This document shows, one piece after another, positions 9,273 to 17,196 of a stretch of 64,000 nucleotides of DNA. The notes under the pieces were generated by a model. The model was not told where the DNA came from and made no database searches. It saw nothing but the letters and a program-made list of their open reading frames with translations. This DNA comes from CAZVKN01 sp964627035 (GTDB lineage: Bacteria; Electryoneota; AABM5-125-24; Hatepunaeales; Hatepunaeaceae), in NCBI GenBank assembly GCA_964627035.1, contig CAZVKN010000015.1:1-64000 (forward strand). The letters are read 5' to 3'. A program made the position numbers and the translations under genes. Position 1 is the stretch's first letter; every line of letters begins with the position of its first letter.

Positions 9273-9558
9273 AGATCACCTTAGCACTTGCCAGAACCTC
9301 ATCACGTATGAATCGTTTCAATCCATCCTTAGGTACAAGATCAACCGGACGTTTGAACAGATCACTAAGTTCATTCTGTAATCGTGCCAGCTTCAAGAAA
9401 CCAACCCGCGCATCCGATTCAAATTCCACAAGTAGATCTACATCGCTAACATCTGTAAAATCATCCCTTAATGACGATCCAAACAGAGATAGCTCTATGA
9501 CACGATGCTTGAGGCACAGTGATCTGATAGGGATTATGTCTAAATCGGGGAGTTTCAT
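9262..9558 (-). CDS. mntA: MntA-like nucleotidyltransferase antitoxin
   Basis: A 98-aa minimal nucleotidyltransferase. The GSX10DXD motif is present, with GS at residues 27-28 and D39/D41, followed by LLVEFE. In the MntA/HepT family this enzyme AMPylates and so inactivates the HEPN RNase toxin. The gene is first in a two-gene operon and overlaps hepT by 11 bp. A gap of 15 bp separates it from the HNH-like gene upstream, so the three may be one transcript, probably read from the pheS side. Confidence 0.9.
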   Translation of the reverse strand: MKLPDLDIIPIRSLCLKHRVIELSLFGSSLRDDFTDVSDVDLLVEFESDARVGFLKLARLQNELSDLFKRPVDLVPKDGLKRFIRDEVLASAKVIYAK

Positions 9559-9573
9559 TTTTGTCTCAATTGC

Positions 9574-10248
9574 TTAACTCGGTTTCTTTATCGTTCGCGA
9601 AGTGATCAAAAAGTATTTGTAAAACATAAAAAACCAATAAGTCGTGTATTCATCTTGAGGTGATACGATGTAACGATACTCAAAAACGTCCTTCTGACAT
9701 ATATGTAGTGGTATACTTCCAATACGATTCTTAAATTCTTTCGGAACGTAGTCCATGTATTGATGATGTTTGCTGTCCATGAAGAGGCTTTTATCTATAA
9801 AATAGTCACCGGATAAACGCTGGTTAAAGTGATAATAGAACAATCCTCTCGTAATTTTATCAAATATTCTATTGAAACGATTAGTGTCCATCTCAAACTC
9901 CCGTCCTTGCCCTACATAAATCCCACTTTCCGTGCGGAGGTTAACCGGTTTACTTCTTCCAAGAACAGATCGTAACAAAGCTGGTTTTCTATTGAAGCCT
10001 CTCATCATTCTCTTAAATGGTTCCGAAAATGCTAAAGAGTCATCACCAGCACCTGACAGCAGAACAAATCTTAGATACTCGTCGTCTTTCGAATAACTTG
10101 AGTTATGCTCATCGCAGGATGGAACAGTAATTACCTTTTTAATCGGTTTTTTTCTATCACGCAATCCCTTTGGTGGAACATGCTCATATGAGGTGGCTAC
10201 TTCACCGCAGTAGTAGCAATATCCTTTTTTCTTTTTCTTCCTTCCCAT
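9574..10248 (-). CDS. HNH-endonuclease-like zinc-finger protein, uncharacterised
   Basis: A 224-aa protein starting with a Lys run. The N-terminal module carries CYYC (C11, C14), then YEHVPPKG (His23) and VPSCDEHN (C45, H48, N49). This CxxC...EH...CxxHN spacing is that of small HNH-type zinc folds, although the classical catalytic core is only partly recognisable. Residues 60-224 are Tyr/Phe-rich and match nothing I know. The coding DNA looks more A+T-rich than its neighbours, suggesting transfer. It starts 24 bp after pheS, behind a strong AGGAGG. It may be an effector or nuclease carried with mntA-hepT; the function is unknown. Confidence 0.7.
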   Translation of the reverse strand: MGRKKKKKGYCYYCGEVATSYEHVPPKGLRDRKKPIKKVITVPSCDEHNSSYSKDDEYLRFVLLSGAGDDSLAFSEPFKRMMRGFNRKPALLRSVLGRSKPVNLRTESGIYVGQGREFEMDTNRFNRIFDKITRGLFYYHFNQRLSGDYFIDKSLFMDSKHHQYMDYVPKEFKNRIGSIPLHICQKDVFEYRYIVSPQDEYTTYWFFMFYKYFLITSRTIKKPS

Positions 10249-10272
10249 GAGTTGCTAAACTATAAACACCTC

Positions 10273-11295
10273 CTAAAACTGCTCCAAAAACCTCATATCA
10301 TTCTCATAGAACAGCCGGATATCATCAATTCCATACTTCAGCATAGCGATTCTTTCGATACCGAGCCCGAACGCCCATCCGGTATATATTTCCGGATCAA
10401 TGTCAACTCCTTCAAGTACATTAGGATCAACCATACCGGATCCGCCCATTTCCAACCAACCAGATTGCTTGCACACACGACATCCTGATCCTTTGCAGAA
10501 TATACAGGTAACATCCACTTCCGCTGATGGCTCCGTGAACGGGAAGAAGTGAGGTCTGAACCGTGCTGAAACATCAGCACCAAACAGAGCACGGTAAAAC
10601 GCTAACACTGTTCCCTTTAGATCGGAAAACGTTACTCCTTTGTCCACATACAGTCCTTCTACCTGCATAAAAATCGGAGTATGTGTTGCATCCGGCTTGT
10701 CCTTGCGATAGACGCGACCGGGAGCGATGATCCGAATCGGTGGACGCTGCCTCTCCATCACCCGAATCTGAACCGGAGATGTTTCCGTCCGTAGCACATA
10801 GCCTCCGTGTGGAACATCGAGATAGAATGTGTCCGTCAGATCTCTGGCAGGATGGTGGGGGGGAGTATTCAGCATGTCGAAATTGTACTTGACAGACTCC
10901 ACTTCAGGACCGTCTTCTACACTGAATCCCATCCCGCGGAAGATGTCTATTATCTCATCCCACACCTGAGTTAGAGGATGCAGCCCTCCAAGAAATCGTC
11001 GGGTGCCCGGAAGAGTCATGTCAAGATAATCGGAATCGTCACCTCGCGACTTCAGTTCTGCGGAAAGTCTGTCATAGATTGCCTGAGCGTGAACTTTCAA
11101 CTCGTTCATTGCTTTACCGAATGCTCCCTTATGCGCAGGCGGAACGTCTTTTATCTTCCCAAAATGTCTGGCAATCTCACCTTTACGCCCCAGGTACTCT
11201 ATCCGAAGCTGTTCCAAGTCGGTTTCATCGGTGACATTTTCGGCGTCAGCTTCAAATCTGCTACGAATTTCGGCTATCTGATCTATTAAGCTCAT
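10273..11295 (-). CDS. pheS: Phenylalanine--tRNA ligase alpha subunit
   Basis: A 340-aa catalytic subunit. It has an N-terminal coiled coil, then class II motif 2 (HTPIFMQVEGLYVD) and motif 3 (GWAFGLGIERIAMLKYG) near the C-terminus. I chose the ATG at 11295 (MSLIDQIAEIRSRF), which fits the family N-terminus and has GTGGA upstream; an in-frame TTG at 11310 would add five residues. It follows rplT after an intrinsic terminator, so it may be controlled by attenuation. AGGAGGTG just after its stop now precedes the HNH-like gene rather than pheT. Confidence 0.97.
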   Translation of the reverse strand: MSLIDQIAEIRSRFEADAENVTDETDLEQLRIEYLGRKGEIARHFGKIKDVPPAHKGAFGKAMNELKVHAQAIYDRLSAELKSRGDDSDYLDMTLPGTRRFLGGLHPLTQVWDEIIDIFRGMGFSVEDGPEVESVKYNFDMLNTPPHHPARDLTDTFYLDVPHGGYVLRTETSPVQIRVMERQRPPIRIIAPGRVYRKDKPDATHTPIFMQVEGLYVDKGVTFSDLKGTVLAFYRALFGADVSARFRPHFFPFTEPSAEVDVTCIFCKGSGCRVCKQSGWLEMGGSGMVDPNVLEGVDIDPEIYTGWAFGLGIERIAMLKYGIDDIRLFYENDMRFLEQF

Positions 11296-11355
11296 TGTTT
11301 TTCCACTCAAACTCGGTGTGTCAATCTGGATATCGTTAATGCTGTTTCAATATAC

Positions 11356-11383
11356 AAAAAAAACGGGCGGAAACCGCCCGTTT
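11356..11383 (-). terminator. Intrinsic terminator between rplT and pheS
   Basis: A perfect 10-bp inverted repeat (11361-11370 with 11374-11383, three-base loop, core CGGGCGG/CCGCCCG) is followed on the minus strand by a run of U (11356-11360). It lies 28 bp after the rplT stop and 60 bp before the pheS start. It either ends the rpmI-rplT transcript or acts as an attenuator for pheS. Confidence 0.88.
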
Positions 11384-11411
11384 AATAGTGCTGTGGCTGC
11401 TGACTGATATG

Positions 11412-11765
11412 TCAATTCGGGGCACTGACTTTATCTGCCAGCGCGCTAAATGCAGTTGGATCGTGTACCGCCATATCCGCCAACATCTTGCGATCTAAAT
11501 CTATATTGTGTACGTTCAGCAGGTGGATGAACTTTGAATAGCTCAAGCCGTTCATCCGACATGCGGCGTTTATCCTTGTGATCCATAATCTGCGGAAATC
11601 ACCCGGACGTTTCCGCCGATGAGCGAAATTGTATTGATAGGCTTTCCGCACTGCATCGCGCATCGTGCGCAGCAGACGGCTTCTTGCACCGTAATATCCA
11701 CGAGCCAGCTTGCGTATTTTTTTCCGTCGCTGATTTGATGCGACTCGATTTCTTGTTCTCGACAT
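11412..11765 (-). CDS. rplT: 50S ribosomal protein L20
   Basis: A 117-aa basic protein with the full L20 pattern ([17 protein letters not shown] start, [22 protein letters not shown]). It binds 23S rRNA early in assembly and in several bacteria represses its own rpmI-rplT leader. It lies 13 bp after rpmI in the conserved infC-rpmI-rplT order and is followed by an intrinsic terminator. Confidence 0.98.
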   Translation of the reverse strand: MSRTRNRVASNQRRKKIRKLARGYYGARSRLLRTMRDAVRKAYQYNFAHRRKRPGDFRRLWITRINAACRMNGLSYSKFIHLLNVHNIDLDRKMLADMAVHDPTAFSALADKVSAPN

Positions 11766-11778
11766 CTATATAACCTTT

Positions 11779-11973
11779 TTAAGCCAGTATCATTCTTTTG
11801 ACGCGCTTCTCATCAACCTTAGCCACGTATGCAGCCTTGCGGAGACGTCGCTTCTGATCCGGTGATTTACTCTTAAACATATGTCCGGCGTACGCACGTT
11901 TACGTTTAACTTTACCTTTTGCAGTCGTTTTGAATCGCTTCATGGCTGCCCGGTTTGATTTCATTTTTGGCAT
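11779..11973 (-). CDS. rpmI: 50S ribosomal protein L35
   Basis: A 64-aa basic protein with MPKMKSNRAAMKRFK at the start and KRRLRKAAYV near the end, full length for L35. It is the first gene of an rpmI-rplT pair. The roughly 190-bp leader between infC and this gene holds a predicted terminator of infC and a TTGACA-like -35 box (12078-12083, minus strand) with only a poor -10. That leader is where L20 autoregulation would act if present. Confidence 0.97.
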   Translation of the reverse strand: MPKMKSNRAAMKRFKTTAKGKVKRKRAYAGHMFKSKSPDQKRRLRKAAYVAKVDEKRVKRMILA

Positions 11974-12095
11974 ATGATTCTCAATAATTATGATGTAATT
12001 GTGTCACTGTGCTTGAAGCCAACACAATAAACGATCTTAAATTTAGGAAACCTAAAGTTAATATAGAAAGACCGGATTGTCAACCACCCATTAAC

Positions 12096-12143
12096 AAAAA
12101 ATCCTCAATTGCACGAAACTCTCGTTCGAGCATTGGTTTGAGG
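12096..12143 (-). terminator. Predicted intrinsic terminator after infC
   Basis: On the minus strand a hairpin with outer stem CCTCAA/TTGAGG (12138-12143 with 12103-12108) and inner GC and GAA/TTC pairs is followed by a U-rich run (12096-12101). It starts 22 bp after the infC stop and would separate infC from rpmI-rplT or attenuate read-through. Confidence 0.6.
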
Positions 12144-12164
12144 TGAACGGTTGTGCTGATAATC

Positions 12165-12710
12165 CTATTTATTCACCACCAGGATAATCGAAAGATTGTT
12201 ATAGCCTTCCTGCTTGATTCTTCCTTCCGGCTTGGAAATGTCAGCAAGCTCGGTGATCATTCTGGTCACTACTTCTTCTGCAAGATCTTTGCGCGTGATC
12301 TGACGTCCCCGCATGAACAGCGTTACCTTAACCCGATTTCCTTCTTCAAGAAATTTTCGGGCTTTATTTGCCTTCACCATGAAGTCATGGATATCAATGT
12401 TCGGTGTCAGCCTGATCTTCTTAACATGGACAGTATGCTGTTTTTTCCGAGCTTCTTTTTCTTTTTTTGTCTGCTCGTAACGGAATTTACCGTAATCAAT
12501 GGCTTTGCAGACCGGTGGTTTAGCTTTTGGGGCGATCTCAACCAAGTCCAATCCTTTGTCAGTGGCATAACTCAACGCTTTGCTAATGTTGACCACTCCG
12601 ACTTGTTTACCGTCGGATCCGATCAGACGAACCTGCTTGGCGGTTATTTCTTCATTAACATGAGGGTTCTTGGAAAGATCTCTGACAACCTTCCTTGGAG
12701 TAAAAGCTAT
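12165..12710 (-). CDS. infC: Translation initiation factor IF-3, apparent ATA start
   Basis: A 181-aa IF-3 with the N-terminal domain (NEEITAKQVRLIGSDG), the linker GKFRYEQTKKEKEARKK and the C-terminal domain (NRVKVTLFMRGRQITRKDL). IF-3 dissociates 70S ribosomes and proofreads the start codon. No ATG, GTG or TTG exists between the in-frame upstream stop and the conserved N-terminus. The best start is ATA at 12710, three bases after GGGGGGA, giving the normal family length. An internal GTG/ATG start would remove about 38 conserved residues. Rare start codons in infC (ATT in E. coli) are known and allow IF-3 to repress its own synthesis; ATA would fit that logic. Confidence 0.93.
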   Translation of the reverse strand: MAFTPRKVVRDLSKNPHVNEEITAKQVRLIGSDGKQVGVVNISKALSYATDKGLDLVEIAPKAKPPVCKAIDYGKFRYEQTKKEKEARKKQHTVHVKKIRLTPNIDIHDFMVKANKARKFLEEGNRVKVTLFMRGRQITRKDLAEEVVTRMITELADISKPEGRIKQEGYNNLSIILVVNK

Positions 12711-12773
12711 GACTCCCCCCTTCGCAGAATAGCGACAAAATTCATATCAATTGTGTAAATGGCATTCTCCTGA

Positions 12774-14669
12774 TTAATTTATTGCCTGCTTATTATTTTC
12801 CTCTGAACTGAAATGTTCAAGGAACTGTTCCTGATTCATCGTACCGAGATCCTTCCTCCCGTGCATCCGAACGGACAGTTCATTCGATTCAACCTCTTTG
12901 GCGCCGACAATCAGCATATAAGGGATCTTCTGCATTTCCGATTCACGGATTTTTTTGCCAATCTTCTCACTTCGTTTGTCAATTGAACACCGGATTCCTT
13001 TTTCGATCAGATTTTCCATGACCAGTTGCGAGTAATCGTTTTGGTTCTCGGTGATTGGTAGAACAATAGCCTGAACGGGAGCGAGCCAGACCGGGAATTT
13101 GCCACCATAATGCTCGATCAGGATACCGATAAATCGCTCCATTGATCCGAGGATCGTGCGGTGCAGCATCACCGGTCGGTGGGTTTGATTGTCGCTGCCG
13201 ATATACTCAAGGTCAAACCGTTCAGGGAAATTAAAGTCAAGCTGGATGGTGCTGCATTGCCAGCTTCTGCCCAGTGAATCTACTACATGAAAGTCAATTT
13301 TAGGACCGTAAAAGGCTCCTTCACCCTTGTTTATATCGTGCTCAATCCCTTCTTGTTCCAAAGCCTGACTTAATGCAGTTTCAGCCTTATCCCACATCTC
13401 TTCTTCACCAATTCGGTCTTTCGGTCGCGTAGAAAGTTCTACGCTGATCTCATGCATTCCGAAGTGACCGAAAACCTCAAATACAAGCTTGACCATTTTG
13501 ATGACTTCATCTATCAACTGTTCAGGTGTACAGAAGATGTGAGCGTCGTCCTGAGTGATGTGCCTGACCCTGAACAAACCGTGCATCGTACCGGATTTTT
13601 CGTAGCGGTGTACAATACCAAGTTCAGCCCACCGCAGCGGCAAGTCACGGTAGCTCCACTGACGCTCCTGATACATCAGTACAGCACCGGGACAATTCAT
13701 GGGTCTAACGGCAAATTCACGGTCATCCAATTGTACAAAGTACATATTATTGCGATAATGATCCCAGTGACCGGAACGTTCCCACAGGTCTCTCGTCATT
13801 ATGAGTGGAGATTTTACTTCGCTGTATCCACGTTTGCGCAACAGATTCAGTAGATAATTCTCAATGCTTCTGAACAGAATCGTGCCTTTGTCATGCCAAA
13901 ACGGCTTACCCGGCGCTTCAGGATGAAAGCTAAACAGATTTAGCTGCTTGCCGAGTAATCTATGATCACGTTTCTTTGCTTCTTCTAACTGCTTCAGGTG
14001 AGTCCGCAACTGTTTGGCAGATGGATATGATGTTCCGTAAATCCGCTGCAGCATCGGATTACGCTCGTCCCCTCGCCAGTATGCACCTGTCAGTGATAAG
14101 AGCTTAAAATTCTTCAGCATCCCAGTCGAAGGTACATGAGGTCCGCGGCATAAATCGGTAAACTCGCCTTGGTTGTATGTAGAAATCTGTTCATCAATCT
14201 CTTCAATCAGCTCGCGTTTGAATACCTGACCATCCTCGTCAAAATACTTTAGTGCACCTTCCGGGCTGATGGTTGATCTTTGGATAGAGTAATCCTCTTC
14301 AACACATTTAACCATCTCAGCTTCGATTGCTTCCAAATCACCGGATGATATTGGCTCACCGAAATCAAAATCGTAATAAAAGCCGTTGCTGATTGCTGGT
14401 CCTATTCCCAGTTTTGCGTTTGGATAGAGTCTTTTGACGGCTTGAGCCAGCAGATGAGCTGAGGAGTGCCAGAACAGCTCCATCACGCCATCCGACTCCA
14501 TCGTCAGTAGCCGATATTTGCCACCACTATGGACAGGATCTGCAAGTCCGTAAAGTTTGCCTTCAAATTCAGCACCGACAATGTTATCAGCAACTTCACC
14601 CAATACATCTTTGAGCGCTGCTCCCGAGTCATAATCGGTGACATCAATTTCTATCTGTTTATCTGTCAT
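12774..14669 (-). CDS. thrS: Threonine--tRNA ligase
   Basis: A 631-aa class II synthetase in the standard order: N-terminal TGS domain (about 1-63), editing domain with HSSAHLLAQAVKRLYP and CRGPHVPSTG, catalytic core with MNCPGAVLMYQ and RVRHITQDDAHIF, and the C-terminal anticodon domain. It heads the conserved thrS-infC-rpmI-rplT-pheS order. The start is ATG, directly abutting the upstream membrane protein gene with no spacer, so the two are co-transcribed. Confidence 0.98.
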   Translation of the reverse strand: MTDKQIEIDVTDYDSGAALKDVLGEVADNIVGAEFEGKLYGLADPVHSGGKYRLLTMESDGVMELFWHSSAHLLAQAVKRLYPNAKLGIGPAISNGFYYDFDFGEPISSGDLEAIEAEMVKCVEEDYSIQRSTISPEGALKYFDEDGQVFKRELIEEIDEQISTYNQGEFTDLCRGPHVPSTGMLKNFKLLSLTGAYWRGDERNPMLQRIYGTSYPSAKQLRTHLKQLEEAKKRDHRLLGKQLNLFSFHPEAPGKPFWHDKGTILFRSIENYLLNLLRKRGYSEVKSPLIMTRDLWERSGHWDHYRNNMYFVQLDDREFAVRPMNCPGAVLMYQERQWSYRDLPLRWAELGIVHRYEKSGTMHGLFRVRHITQDDAHIFCTPEQLIDEVIKMVKLVFEVFGHFGMHEISVELSTRPKDRIGEEEMWDKAETALSQALEQEGIEHDINKGEGAFYGPKIDFHVVDSLGRSWQCSTIQLDFNFPERFDLEYIGSDNQTHRPVMLHRTILGSMERFIGILIEHYGGKFPVWLAPVQAIVLPITENQNDYSQLVMENLIEKGIRCSIDKRSEKIGKKIRESEMQKIPYMLIVGAKEVESNELSVRMHGRKDLGTMNQEQFLEHFSSEENNKQAIN

Positions 14670-15173
14670 TTATAAGTATGCAGTTTGACTGCTGATATCG
14701 AGGTAACGAGAAACCAAGCTTGAGATACCGTAAACTATTATCAAAACGTATGGTAACAGAAAAAATAGTGGGACGAGCTTTTCAATTTTTGAAACCTGTT
14801 TATATTTATCTCGACTCTCACCGTTTTCAAGAATATCCCACTCCCGCTTGAACATGGAAAACGGCATTTCAGCCTCCATCTCCTGAATCACTTTGAACTT
14901 GCCATTGTTAAGCTGCCGATATGCGTTCAATGTTATCCACCACACGTAGCAGAGAATAGTGCCGAATAAGCCTAATGCTAATACGATAATCGGGTGAATG
15001 GATTCTGCAGGTTTGAAGACGGTGATTATTCCGATAAGGAGAGTGTGTGCTGCGATAAAGAAGTTGTTCGCTGAAGATCGGCGGTTGCTGACATTATCAG
15101 CCATTTCAACGAACAGCCTGTACTGATCGAGGAAGTGTTCTTTATATTGGACGCCGTAATCCTCCTTGTTCAT
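14670..15173 (-). CDS. Small membrane protein, RipA-like?
   Basis: A 167-aa protein with an N-terminal amphipathic helix (EHFLDQYRLFVEMADNVSNR), two close transmembrane helices (about 38-52 and 62-82), a soluble charged loop, and a third transmembrane helix near 133-152. The N-terminal pattern and topology recall proteins labelled RipA-family membrane proteins, but I cannot confirm membership. It sits between a tRNA operon and thrS and is fused to thrS without a gap. The function is unknown. Confidence 0.75.
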   Translation of the reverse strand: MNKEDYGVQYKEHFLDQYRLFVEMADNVSNRRSSANNFFIAAHTLLIGIITVFKPAESIHPIIVLALGLFGTILCYVWWITLNAYRQLNNGKFKVIQEMEAEMPFSMFKREWDILENGESRDKYKQVSKIEKLVPLFFLLPYVLIIVYGISSLVSRYLDISSQTAYL

Positions 15174-15207
15174 AACTCTTCGCTATCCTGCGATGTCAAT
15201 TTATTTG

Positions 15208-15281
15208 TGGGCGATACTGGAGTCGAACCAGTGACCTCTTGCGTGTCGAGCAAGCACTCTAACCAGCTGAGCTAATCGCCC
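15208..15281 (-). tRNA. tRNA-Val(GAC)
   Basis: A full cloverleaf on the minus strand with acceptor stem GGGCGAT/ATCGCCC, anticodon loop TCGACAC (anticodon GAC), a GGTTCGACTCC T-arm and discriminator A. CCA is not encoded. It is the last of three tRNA genes transcribed from the promoter at 15577-15606. Confidence 0.96.
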
Positions 15282-15360
15282 CTGAAATTCTGTGATTTAG
15301 TGATTCTTATCTCTTCAATTACAAAATCACTAAATTACAAATTCACTCAATTACTTCCTG

Positions 15361-15445
15361 TGCCGAGGGCCGGACTCGAACCGGCATGGTTGTGACAACC
15401 GAGGGATTTTAAGTCCCTTGTGTATACCAATTCCACCACCCCGGC
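15361..15445 (-). tRNA. tRNA-Leu(TAA)
   Basis: An 85-nt type II tRNA on the minus strand with acceptor GCCGGGG/CCTCGGC, anticodon loop CTTAAAA (anticodon TAA), a long variable arm and T-arm GGTTCGAGTCC. CCA is not encoded. It is the middle gene of the tRNA operon. Confidence 0.96.
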
Positions 15446-15492
15446 GAATCCCTCAACAATATAATATAAATCACATCAAAATCAATAAATAG

Positions 15493-15565
15493 AGGCGGCG
15501 ATCGGACTCGAACCGATGAATAGAGGTTTTGCAGACCTCCGCCTTAGCCACTTGGCTACGCCGCC
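15493..15565 (-). tRNA. tRNA-Cys(GCA)
   Basis: A 73-nt cloverleaf on the minus strand with acceptor GGCGGCG/CGCCGCC, anticodon loop CTGCAAA (anticodon GCA) and T-arm GGTTCGAGTCC. CCA is not encoded. It is the first gene of the operon, about 12 bp after the predicted -10 box. Confidence 0.96.
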
Positions 15566-15576
15566 TGAAACACCTT

Positions 15577-15606
15577 AGTATAATACATCTATACAGTGGT
15601 TGTCAA
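15577..15606 (-). promoter_or_regulatory. Promoter of the Cys-Leu-Val tRNA operon
   Basis: On the minus strand TTGACA (15601-15606) is followed after 18 bp by TATACT (15577-15582). The predicted start point is only a few bases before the first base of tRNA-Cys. It is close to the sigma-70 consensus and well placed. Confidence 0.8.
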
Positions 15607-15668
15607 TGTTCTGCGGCTGATTTGTACGTTTGGAGTGTTGATTATTATGTGGAGCGGGGTTGGGTTAC

Positions 15669-17105
15669 TCACTCTGCATTACGAACCAACCGTAAACCGA
15701 GGCTGTTATACCTGCTCGGAGGGCTTGCGCGGAAGCGGTAAGCAGATCGGCATTCCCGCGCCCCATAGCTCCATGCACCACCTCGACGCACACGGGTTGC
15801 CCCGTTATCAATCTGAATCCAGGCTGAACCGTCGTCTGGAGCACCGTTGTAACTGTTGTGATACCAATCTTCACACCACTCCCAAACGTTTCCATGCATG
15901 TCGTACAGACCCCAACTATTGGGCTGTTTCTGTCCGATTTCGTGAGTCTGACCATCGCTATTGTTGTCGTACCAGCCGTAACGAATCAATCGGCTGTAGG
16001 TGGAGTCGTCGCCCCATGGGAAGCGAACATTGTCAAAACCGGCACGGCATCCGTATTCCCATTCAGATTCGGAAGGGAGACGGAACGGTGAAGACTCAAT
16101 TGAGCTGTTCAGCTCATCAATGAATTGATGAGCATCATCCCACGACACGCGCTCAACCGGTAGATTGTCACCCATGAAGAAAGACGGGTTGGCACCCATT
16201 ACGGTTGACCACTGCTCTTGGGTCACTTCATACTTCGCCATCCAAAATCCGGACGCAAATGTGACTTCATGACGCGGATATTCATCGGAGATCGCATCAA
16301 TCTCATTTTCCAGTGCTCCCATCATGAATGAGCCTTCCGGAATCCACACCATTTCTATCGTCAGCCCACTGTTACCGAGATCAAATTCACGCATCTCACC
16401 CGGATCTGTTCCTCTCGTCTCTTCAACCGTTATGAAACTCCAAACCTGCCCTACTGTGAAATTGCCATTATCATCTGTAGCGACGATTTTCCAATAGTAA
16501 GTGTGATTAAACTCTAATGTATCAAGATCGAAATTGTTACTTCTTTGAGTTGAATTAACCAAAGGTGGAGGATTGTCACTGCCGAAGTAAACATCGTAAG
16601 TCAAAGGATCGTTCTCCGGATCACTGCATTCCCAGCTCAGGTCCGACATGAAGGATTGGTCAACGGCTCCATCTTCCGGTGATGGATTCAATGGTGTGAA
16701 AGGGGGTTGATTAGGTAAGGGTAGCGTGGCAAAGTTCCAAACTCTGCTTGTCGTGCTGTCCTGACCGTCAAATGCAACTACCTTCCAGTAATAAGTCCGC
16801 TCATACTCGAGAGTGTCACTGTCGTAGCGAAGAGATGGCGTTTTGCTGACTACAAGACCCGGTGTTTCTGAGTCACCGAAATAGACATCATATTGCAGGC
16901 TGTCGTCGTCCTGATCGCTGCATCGCCACTCAACATACATTTCAAGCGGCTGCCCGGTAGCATGATGGCGCGGGAAGATATTTTCCGGAGCATCAGGTGG
17001 ATGATTAACCGGTGGGATAACAGGATTATCATCTTTATTGGAGCAACCGGTGAGATATAAACCTATCAAGACTATCGTAATCAAAACAGACAGAATTCGA
17101 GTCAT
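15669..17105 (-). CDS. Lipoprotein with two Fn3-like repeats and a SUMF1/FGE-sulfatase domain
   Basis: A 478-aa secreted lipoprotein. A signal peptide ends in a YLTGC lipobox (Cys about residue 21). Two related Fn3-like repeats follow, each with SLQYDVYFG/PLTYDVYFG and TYYWK motifs. The second half is a SUMF1 (formylglycine-generating-enzyme-like) domain with MVWIPEGSFMMG, LPSESEWEYGCRAG and MHGNVWEWCEDWY. The Cys pair used by true formylglycine-generating enzymes is not complete near GGAWSYGARECRSAYRFR, so enzyme activity is doubtful; many such domains are binding modules. ATG 17105 starts a good signal peptide, while an upstream TTG would add six residues. Confidence 0.88.
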   Translation of the reverse strand: MTRILSVLITIVLIGLYLTGCSNKDDNPVIPPVNHPPDAPENIFPRHHATGQPLEMYVEWRCSDQDDDSLQYDVYFGDSETPGLVVSKTPSLRYDSDTLEYERTYYWKVVAFDGQDSTTSRVWNFATLPLPNQPPFTPLNPSPEDGAVDQSFMSDLSWECSDPENDPLTYDVYFGSDNPPPLVNSTQRSNNFDLDTLEFNHTYYWKIVATDDNGNFTVGQVWSFITVEETRGTDPGEMREFDLGNSGLTIEMVWIPEGSFMMGALENEIDAISDEYPRHEVTFASGFWMAKYEVTQEQWSTVMGANPSFFMGDNLPVERVSWDDAHQFIDELNSSIESSPFRLPSESEWEYGCRAGFDNVRFPWGDDSTYSRLIRYGWYDNNSDGQTHEIGQKQPNSWGLYDMHGNVWEWCEDWYHNSYNGAPDDGSAWIQIDNGATRVRRGGAWSYGARECRSAYRFRASPPSRYNSLGLRLVRNAE

Positions 17106-17196
17106 AGCACCACTGTTTGGCAATTAATTTCAGTAAAATTGGCTTGAGTTGTGGCTTTGTTGCCGTATGTCAGTATAGTCGAATTTCTGTTCTTAA

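Noticed and set aside
12153..12758. A 201-aa plus-strand ORF opposite infC
   Set aside because: It is the antisense shadow of infC and its leader, with no protein family features.
15208..15565. Integrated element at the tRNA cluster
   Set aside because: No integrase, no duplicated tRNA 3' end and no phage or plasmid genes were found beside the three tRNA genes.
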